This document shows positions 23,788 to 31,600 of a DNA stretch of 54,653 nt, one piece after another (within the stretch, counting starts at the first letter, position 1; each line of letters opens with the position of its first letter). Origin of the DNA: Salinadaptatus halalkaliphilus. GTDB lineage: Archaea > Halobacteriota > Halobacteria > Halobacteriales > Natrialbaceae. Under the pieces are notes generated by a model. The model made no database searches. It was not told where the DNA came from and saw only the letters and a program-made list of their open reading frames with translations. Made by a program: the position numbers and the translations under genes. The DNA lies in assembly GCF_006543045.1 (NCBI RefSeq), contig NZ_RBZW01000018.1, positions 1 to 54,653 on the forward strand, written 5' to 3'.

Positions 23788-23862
23788 TGGGTTGGGGCAG
23801 ATTTGAACTGCCGGCCTCCTCCATGTCAAGGAGGTGTCATAACCAGACTAGACCACCAACCC
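23788..23862 (-). tRNA. tRNA-Val (anticodon GAC)
   Basis: A 75-nt cloverleaf read leftward: acceptor GGGTTGG / CCAACCC with discriminator A, anticodon stem CTCC / GGAG enclosing the 7-nt loop TTGACAT (anticodon GAC), and T-stem GGCAG / CTGCC around TTCAAAT. No intron and no encoded CCA, as usual in haloarchaea. Confidence 0.95.
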
Positions 23863-24043
23863 GCCTGGTTTCGCTCGTGGCGCCTGTCGCCACCTCGTCT
23901 GCACTCAGTGCTTGCCCGCCACCGTAATTGAAGGTTTCGAATCGGTTGCCGTACGCGGGTGGAACTCATGGGTCGCGTCGATACGCTTAAGTCCATGTAC
24001 TGATTTGGACATTGTAAGACAACTACGTACATTGGTGTTCACT

Positions 24044-25060
24044 ATGCAGGAGTACGTCGAACGCGTTACGGACGGCAAAGATCTCTCACAATCGGAAGCT
24101 CGAGCCGCCTCGACGGCCGTGTTCGAGGAGGCGACGGAGGCACAGATCGGTGCGTTGCTCGCAGCGCTACGGGCGAAAGGCGAAACGGAAGCCGAAATCG
24201 CCGGCTTCGCCCAGGGAATGCGCGAGGCCGCACGGACGATTTCGCCCGATCGCGATCCCCTGGTCGACACCTGTGGGACCGGCGGCGACGACTACAACAC
24301 GATCAACGTCTCGACGACGAGCGCGATCGTCGCCGCCGGCGCGGGCGTCCCCGTCGCGAAACACGGAAACTACTCCGTCTCGTCGTCCTCGGGCAGTGCG
24401 GATGTCTTAGAGGCGGTTGGCGTCGACGTCGAGGCCGAACCGCCAGCCGTCGAAGCGGCGATCGAAGACGACGGCATCGGCTTCATGCTCGCGCCCGTCT
24501 TTCATCCGGCGATGAAAGCCGTCATCGGTCCGCGCAAGGAACTTGGCATGCGAACGGTATTCAACGTGCTCGGACCGTTGACGAACCCTGCCGGCGCGGA
24601 TGCCCAGGTCGTCGGCGTCTACGATCCCGACCTCGTCCCGACGCTTGCGGACGCCCTCGCACGGATGGATGTCGAGCGAGCGCTGGTCGTCCACGGTAGC
24701 GGCACGGACGAAATCGCGATCCACGGCGAGACCACCGTCGCCGAAGTCGACGGCGAATCGGTCGACACCTACAGCCTCGAGCCCGCGGACCTCGGGCTCA
24801 CCGAGCACGCAATCGAGGACATCGCCGGCGGTTCGCCCGCGGCAAACGCCCGCGATATGCGTGGTATCGTCGAGGGAGACGTCTCGGGCGCGAAACGAGC
24901 GGTCATCCTCGCGAACGCCGGTGCCGCGATCTACGTCGCCGGCGAAGCCCCCTCGCTCGAGGCCGGCGCCGAGGCCGCCGCGGCCGCGATCGACGACGGC
25001 GACGCTGGGACGAAACTCGAGCAACTCCGTACAGTCACGCCGGAACCGGAGGGACGATGA
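24044..25060 (+). CDS. trpD: Anthranilate phosphoribosyltransferase
   Basis: Second step of tryptophan synthesis: joins anthranilate to PRPP. The PRPP-binding DTCGTGGDDYNTINVST (about residues 79-95), the KHGNYSVSSSSGSADVLEA segment and the MLAPVFHPAMKAVIGPRKELGMRTVFNVLGPLTNP stretch (by position about 150-185) are all family signatures. The start at ATG 24044 gives 338 residues, the normal length; the open frame upstream is not conserved in type. It is the first gene of trpDFEG and overlaps trpF by ATGA. A short inverted repeat, GTCCA...TGGAC (about 23992-24011), upstream could be regulatory. Confidence 0.96.
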   Translation: MQEYVERVTDGKDLSQSEARAASTAVFEEATEAQIGALLAALRAKGETEAEIAGFAQGMREAARTISPDRDPLVDTCGTGGDDYNTINVSTTSAIVAAGAGVPVAKHGNYSVSSSSGSADVLEAVGVDVEAEPPAVEAAIEDDGIGFMLAPVFHPAMKAVIGPRKELGMRTVFNVLGPLTNPAGADAQVVGVYDPDLVPTLADALARMDVERALVVHGSGTDEIAIHGETTVAEVDGESVDTYSLEPADLGLTEHAIEDIAGGSPAANARDMRGIVEGDVSGAKRAVILANAGAAIYVAGEAPSLEAGAEAAAAAIDDGDAGTKLEQLRTVTPEPEGR

Positions 25061-25719
25061 GTCGCGTCAAGATCTGTGGATTGACGACCGAGAGCGACCT
25101 CGAGACGGCGGTCGACGCCGGCGCCGACGCGGTGGGCATCATCTGTGACGTTCCCGTGGAGACGCCTCGCGAGGTCTCGCTCGAGCGTGCGCGGACTCTC
25201 GCGGCAGCGACGCCGCCGTTCGTCACGAGCGTCCTCGTCACGATGGCGACGGCACCGACACGAACGAACGAATTGGTCGCCGCGATCGAACCGGACGCGG
25301 TACAGCTTCACGGCGACGTTAGTCGCGACGAGCTGTCGGCGCTTCGTGACGACCTCGAGGCCGACCTCCTGCTCGCCGTAGCTGCCGACGATGTCGCCGC
25401 TGGCGAGAACTACGACGATCTCGTCGACGGATTCGTCGTCGATAGCGTCGACGACGAGGGCGGCGGCGGCACCGGCGAGACCCACGACTGGGACCGGACC
25501 CGCGAGGCGACGGCCGACCTCGAGTCTCCGATAATTCTCGCCGGCGGCTTGACGCCGGCCAACGTCGCCGACGCCGTTCGAACCGCCGAACCGTTCGCCG
25601 TCGACGTGGCAAGCGGCGTCGAGTACGAGGGCGGGCACAAAGACGACGATGCGGTCTACGCCTTCGTCGAGCGAGCGAACCGAGCGAGCCAGACCACCGA
25701 GCCGACTGTCTCTTCGTGA
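25057..25719 (+). CDS. trpF: Phosphoribosylanthranilate isomerase
   Basis: Third step of the pathway, an Amadori rearrangement in a TIM barrel of 220 residues. The catalytic Cys sits in VKICGLTT (residues 4-11). IEPDAVQLHGDV, FVVDSVD with the catalytic Asp, IILAGGLTPANV and VDVASGVE with the phosphate loop are present. An acidic GG-rich insert (DEGGGGTGETHDW) replaces the usual short loop. Overlaps trpD (ATGA); trpE follows within 5 nt. Confidence 0.95.
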   Translation: MSRVKICGLTTESDLETAVDAGADAVGIICDVPVETPREVSLERARTLAAATPPFVTSVLVTMATAPTRTNELVAAIEPDAVQLHGDVSRDELSALRDDLEADLLLAVAADDVAAGENYDDLVDGFVVDSVDDEGGGGTGETHDWDRTREATADLESPIILAGGLTPANVADAVRTAEPFAVDVASGVEYEGGHKDDDAVYAFVERANRASQTTEPTVSS

Positions 25720-25724
25720 TTTCC

Positions 25725-27421
25725 ATGACCGATACGCAACCGAACGAGCGGGTGACGTTCGATATCGATCGCGACTCCTTCGGCGAACACGCACGCGACG
25801 CGTCGGCACAGCCGACCGTCGTCCGCACCGTCGCGACGCTCGACGCCGAGACGACGCCGCTTGCCGCCTACGCTGCCTTGACCGGCCGGTCTACCGGGAG
25901 TGACCGCGAGCGATCGTCCTACGCCTTCCTGCTCGAGAGCGCCGAGAAGACCGCTTCGAGCGATCCCGACGGCGCGTTTCGCCCGAGCTCCGCGACGGCG
26001 GATCGTCACGCCCGATTTTCCTACGTCGGCTACGATCCCGAGGCCGTCGTGACGGTCGACCCCGACGAAACGACCGTCGAGGCGTTGACCGACGATGCAC
26101 CGCTCGCACACCTCGAGACCGCCAGCGAGGGCGACCGGGACACCGACGGCGAGAGAAACGGCGACACCGTCGACGAACTCCGGGCGGCGATGGGCGACGT
26201 TCGTCTGGAGAACTTTCCCGACCACGACCGCCAGCATCTGGAGGGCGGGCTCGTTGGCTTTCTAGCCTACGACGCCGTCTACGACCTCTGGCTCGAGGAA
26301 GTCGGCTGCGAGCGTCCCGATTCGCGCTTTCCCGACGCACAGTTCGTGCTAACGACGAAGACGCTCGCGTTCGACGAACGCGACGGCACCGTCTCGCTGG
26401 TCTTCACGCCGATGCTCACGTCCGCGGACGACCCGGGCGCCGTCTACGACGAGCTGTGTGCGGAAGCGAACGCCGTCGCGGAAACGCTTCGAACGGCCGA
26501 CCACCCCGAAACCGGGGGTTTCGTTCGCCACGACGAGGTCGCCGGCCCGAAAGCCGACTACGAGGATCACGTACGACGCGCCAAAGAGCACGTCCTCGAC
26601 GGCGACATCTATCAGGGCGTCATCTCTCGGACGCGCGAACTCTACGGCGACGTCGATCCGCTCGGCTTCTACGAGGCCATGCGCGACGTGAACCCCTCGC
26701 CGTACATGTACCTCCTCGAGCACGACGATCTGACCGTCGTCGGTGCGAGCCCGGAGACGCTCATCTCCGTGCGCGGCCGCGAGGTGATGTCGAATCCCAT
26801 CGCCGGCACCTGCGACCGGGGCTCGAGTCCGGTCGAGGATCGACGCCTCGCCGGCGAGATGCTCGCCGACGAGAAAGAGCGAGCCGAACACACGATGCTC
26901 GTCGATCTGGCGCGAAACGACGTGCGCCGCGTATCCGAAGCCGGCAGCGTTCGCGTCGACGAGTTCATGAACGTTCTCAAGTACAGCCACGTCCAGCACA
27001 TCGAGTCGACCGTGACCGGCCAACTGGCGGCCGACGCAGACGCCTTCGACGCGACCCGAGCGGCCTTCCCCGCCGGCACACTTTCGGGCGCACCGAAGGT
27101 TCGCGCGATGGAGATCATCGACGCGCTCGAAACCGAGCCGCGAGGTCTCTACGGCGGCGGCGTCGGTTACTACTCCTGGACCGGCGACGCCGACTTCGCG
27201 ATCGTCATCCGGACGGCGACGGTCGAATCCCTCGAGTCGGCCGAAGACGCGTCGGATCGAATCACCGTCCAGGCCGGTGCCGGGCTGGTCGCCGACAGCG
27301 ATCCCACCGCCGAGTACGAGGAGACCGAAAAGAAGATGGGCGGCGTACTGGCCGCACTCGAGGCGATCGAACGCCCCTCGAGCGACGACCGCGAGACGGG
27401 GATCTCCCCGGAGGTAAGCAG

Positions 27422-27425
<4 letters not shown>
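25725..27425 (+). CDS. trpE: Anthranilate synthase component I
   Basis: Makes anthranilate from chorismate with ammonia delivered by TrpG. The chorismate-binding domain shows QGVISRTRELYGDVDPLGFYEAMR, NPSPYMYLLEH, VGASPETLISVRGREV, NPIAGTCDRG, EHTMLVDLARNDV, HVQHIESTVTGQL, FPAGTLSGAPKVRAMEIID and GGGVGYYSW in the right order. I chose ATG 25725 (566 residues); an in-frame GTG at 25716 overlaps the trpF stop as GTGA and is an alternative. The N-terminal region has an acidic insert (about residues 60-150). Its stop overlaps trpG. Confidence 0.96.
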
Positions 27426-28063
<638 letters not shown>

Positions 28064-28065
28064 GT

Positions 28066-28239
28066 TCAGAACGGGAGCCCGACGAAACCAGTCGCATACA
28101 GCGCGGCGAGGACGATCGCCGCGACGATACCGACGCGGATTGCGAGTTTGATCGCGATCCGAATTGCGATAATCGCAACGCCGATTGCGGCGATGGCGGC
28201 GAGGGCGAGCAACACCGTCCCCGACAGTGGGTCGACCAT
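28066..28239 (-). CDS. Small membrane protein (57 aa)
   Basis: A 57-residue frame consisting almost entirely of two hydrophobic segments (residues 8-30 and 33-55) separated by a short basic turn (IRIAIKLAIR). It converges on trpG with only 2 nt between the stops. No family assigned; composition and tight packing support it as a real gene. Confidence 0.55.
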   Translation of the reverse strand: MVDPLSGTVLLALAAIAAIGVAIIAIRIAIKLAIRVGIVAAIVLAALYATGFVGLPF

Positions 28240-28583
28240 ACGAAGTGGCTGTAGCGAAGGGACGTAATCTTTCTGGAAATCGTGACAACAACGACGCCGT
28301 ATATGTTGGTTCCGGACACCAGCCTCGATAGGTGACGCGATACCGGAAGAATCGAAGCGAGAGCGCAGTATTCAGCCGATTTCGTTCACTTTCACTTCGG
28401 TCTGAAAATCGTTAAGGCCATCGACGCCGTAGCCCCTGATAGGCCACAACGCGGCCGCCTCGACGGCCGCCGTTCGCGGACTCTGGAACCACGCAGAGCC
28501 ATCTACACAATACAAATTGAACTAGTGCAACCAAAATAGGACAGGTTTATGAGTGATGCACGAATACCGAACCTTCGTCACGA
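28240..28583 (+). promoter_or_regulatory. 344-bp upstream region of nrdJ
   Basis: No gene is seen. A TATA-like GGTTTATGAG at about 28545-28554 would place the transcript start near 28575, just before the leader ORF at 28584. GC-rich inverted matter (GGCCGCCTCGACGGCCGCC, about 28452-28470) lies further up. I looked for but did not find a cobalamin-riboswitch-like core, although NrdJ needs adenosylcobalamin. Confidence 0.4.
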
Positions 28584-28661
28584 ATGATGAGAGCCACGAC
28601 TCGGATTAGCGCCAGAATTGCGACGCGAGGGCGGGATAGCGACGGGGTGGCCCACGCATGA
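28584..28661 (+). CDS. Leader peptide ORF upstream of nrdJ (25 aa)
   Basis: A 25-codon basic peptide frame (MMRATTRISARIATRGRDSD, then GVAHA) starts about 10 nt after the predicted transcript start. It ends in an ATGA overlap with nrdJ (28658-28661). There is no good ribosome binding site for nrdJ itself, so translation of nrdJ may depend on this leader. It may have a regulatory role; it could also be chance. Confidence 0.45.
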   Translation: MMRATTRISARIATRGRDSDGVAHA

Positions 28662-31600
28662 GCCAACACGATCTCTCCGCGGAAGAGTTGACGCTACCGA
28701 TCAAGCGCACCGAGGGAGAGACCCTGGAGGATCGCCTGACCGGTAACGCCTACCACAACATCCTTCCGGCACGGTATCTGCGCAAGAACGCCGACGGGAA
28801 CCTCGTCGAGCAACAGGAGGACCTCTTCGAGCGCGTCGGCAAGAACATCGCGCTCGCAGAGGCCGTCTTTGCGGCCGAAAAACGGGACATCGAGATTACA
28901 GTTACGCCCGACCAGCTCAAACCCGACCATCCGCGGCGTGACGAACTCGCCGAGGACGTGTTTGGCGCCGGCACTAGTACGGCGGACGACGCCGAGACGA
29001 CCCTCTCTATCTACAACGTCAACAAGTTCGCCTACGACACCGTTGTCCCCGAACTCCCCGAGGACATCCGCGACCACGTCGAGGACGTTTCTGCGGAGTT
29101 CCAGGGCATGATGGCAAACCTCGATTTCATGCCGAACTCGCCGACCCTGATGAACGCGGGCGACGAACTTCAACAGCTTTCGGCGTGTTTCGTCGACTCT
29201 CCCGAGGACGACATCGACGACATCCATCAGACCGCCAAGGAGGCCGCACAGGTCTTCCAGTGTCTCACCGAGGAGTCGACGGTGATGGTCGAGGAGAAAG
29301 GAATAATTAGCGTCGCCGACGTGGCAGCCGGTGACCGCGTCGCACAGCGGACCGATTCGGGGTTCCAGTACAAACCCGTCGAGGAGACACACACGTACGA
29401 AGACGCAGAGACGCTTACGGTTACCCTCGCGAACGGACTTTCCGTCCGCGGAACGCCGAACCACCGTCTCATGGTCGACGGGGAATGGACGCGACTCGAC
29501 GAGATCCAGGCCGGCCAGGAGATTCACTACGCGTTAGGCTGGCTTCGAGAGGCGGACCGTGAGGTCCCAGAGCTTACGTCTGTAGCGAGCGGCGCTCAGT
29601 GGAGCGAGAACAGAACCGTCGAGAACGCGGAGATTCTCGAGCTGTATCGGGAAGACCTCAGCGATTATGAGATTGCGGAGCGTCTCGACTGCGGGAAGTC
29701 CACGGTACAGCGCCGCCGGAGCAACGAACTTGATCTCCCGCCGAACGGAAACGGTGGGCGGAAACCCGGTTCGTCGTCGTTCGACGAGTCGACGGCCCAC
29801 CGACTGTATCGGGACGGACACACCGACGCGGAGATTGCCGACGAACTAGACGTCCACCAAGCGACTGTCGGACAGTTCCGTGCTCGCGAACAACTCACTC
29901 CGAACGGAACACCGGTCAAGGCGGTCAGCCAACCGGAGCAGTTAACCGAGGGACTCGCGGAACTCGTCGGACTCTGGGTCGGTGACGGGTCGTGGCACCA
30001 GAACGGGGTTCGGTTCCACGTTGGTCGAGAGAGTATCGCCGAGTACATCGACGAACTCTCCCAACAACTATTCGGTACGTCGACATCTATCTCCGCCGCA
30101 GACGGGTGCTACGAGGTCGGTATCAACAGTCACGAGATCAAGCGCTGGTGGGAGGCGAACTTCGATTGTAAGGCCGACGGTGCCCAGTCCGCTCGCGTCC
30201 CGCAGGTCGTAAAGCGTGCACCCGCCACCGTCGTCGAAGCGTTCCTCCGCGGGTACTTCACGGCGGACGGAACGTTGCTCAACGACACGTATCCAAAACT
30301 GTACAGTTCGTCCGAACGAGCTATCGACGACGTCGCGACGCTGATGATGGGGCTTGGCTATCCAGTCAAAAAGTCCGTCATCCGCGACGAAGACGCCCAT
30401 CCGTACTACGGCCTCGTTCCGACGACCGGCGAGGGACGGAAAGCGTTCCTCCGCGAGGTCGGTTTCATCGACGAACGGCGCGAAGTCGCCCTGTCGAACA
30501 TCGATTCCATCTCCCCTCGAGACTCCCACGTTATCGGCGAGGAATACACTGTCGAGGTCGAGGCCGTGACCGAATCCGAACCCGCGACCGTCTACGACAT
30601 CACCATCGAGGATAACCACGAATACGTGACCGACGGGATCGTCTCGCACAATAGCGGCGGCGGAATGGGGTATGCCTTCTGGCGACTCCGCCCCTACGGC
30701 GACGCGGTCGGCAGCACTGGCGGCATCGCCAGCGGCCCGATCACCTTCATGCGGACGTACGACCAGATGTGCGAGACGATCGCACAGGGTGGCGCGCGCC
30801 GCGGCGCGCAGATGGGCGTCATGCGCGTCTCCCATCCCGATGTCATCCAGTTCATCCACGCCAAGAACAAGGACGTCTCGCTGGCCGAGACGCTGCGTCT
30901 GAACGACCCCGACGACTACACCCACACCTCCTTCCAGGCTGCTCTCGAGGAGGCCCGCGAACTCATCGACGACGAGGGCCGCGTCCCCAAACACCTCCGC
31001 AACGCCGTCGAGGGCCACCTCTCGAACTTCAACATCTCCGTCGGCATCACCGACGACTTCATGGAGGCCCTCCAGAACGGCGAGGAGTTTACCTTCACCA
31101 ACCCGCGCACGGAAGAGCCACACGTCGCGACCGAAGAGACCAAAGAGCTCTACGAGATGTTCGGTCTCGGCGACCACGTCGAGGTCGGCGAAGAATTGTC
31201 AATTCCCGCAGAAGAAATCTGGGACGACATCGTCGAGGGGGCTCACGAGAACGGCGAACCCGGCGTGATCTACCTCGAGCGGGTCAACAAACAGCACTCG
31301 TTCGATATAGATAAACATCCTGAACATAGAATATTAGCGACAAATCCATGCGGAGAACAGCCGTTGGAGGAGTACGAGGCCTGTAACCTCGGTCACATCA
31401 ACCTCTCGACGCTCGCGGATCTCGAGGCTCCAGACTGGCGCGTCTGGTACGACGAGCACGGCGACGACTACGACGACCTCGAGAACGCCGTCGACGCCTT
31501 CCTCGAGGAGGCAGTCGACTTCGAGGAGTTCGATCGCCGCATCGAGATGGGGACGCGATTTTTGGAGAACGTCGTCACCATGTCGGACTTCCCGGTCGAG

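Noticed and set aside
28240-28657. Cobalamin riboswitch upstream of nrdJ
   Set aside because: No B12-box-like core or matching stem pattern could be found; only a TATA-like box and a leader ORF are supported.
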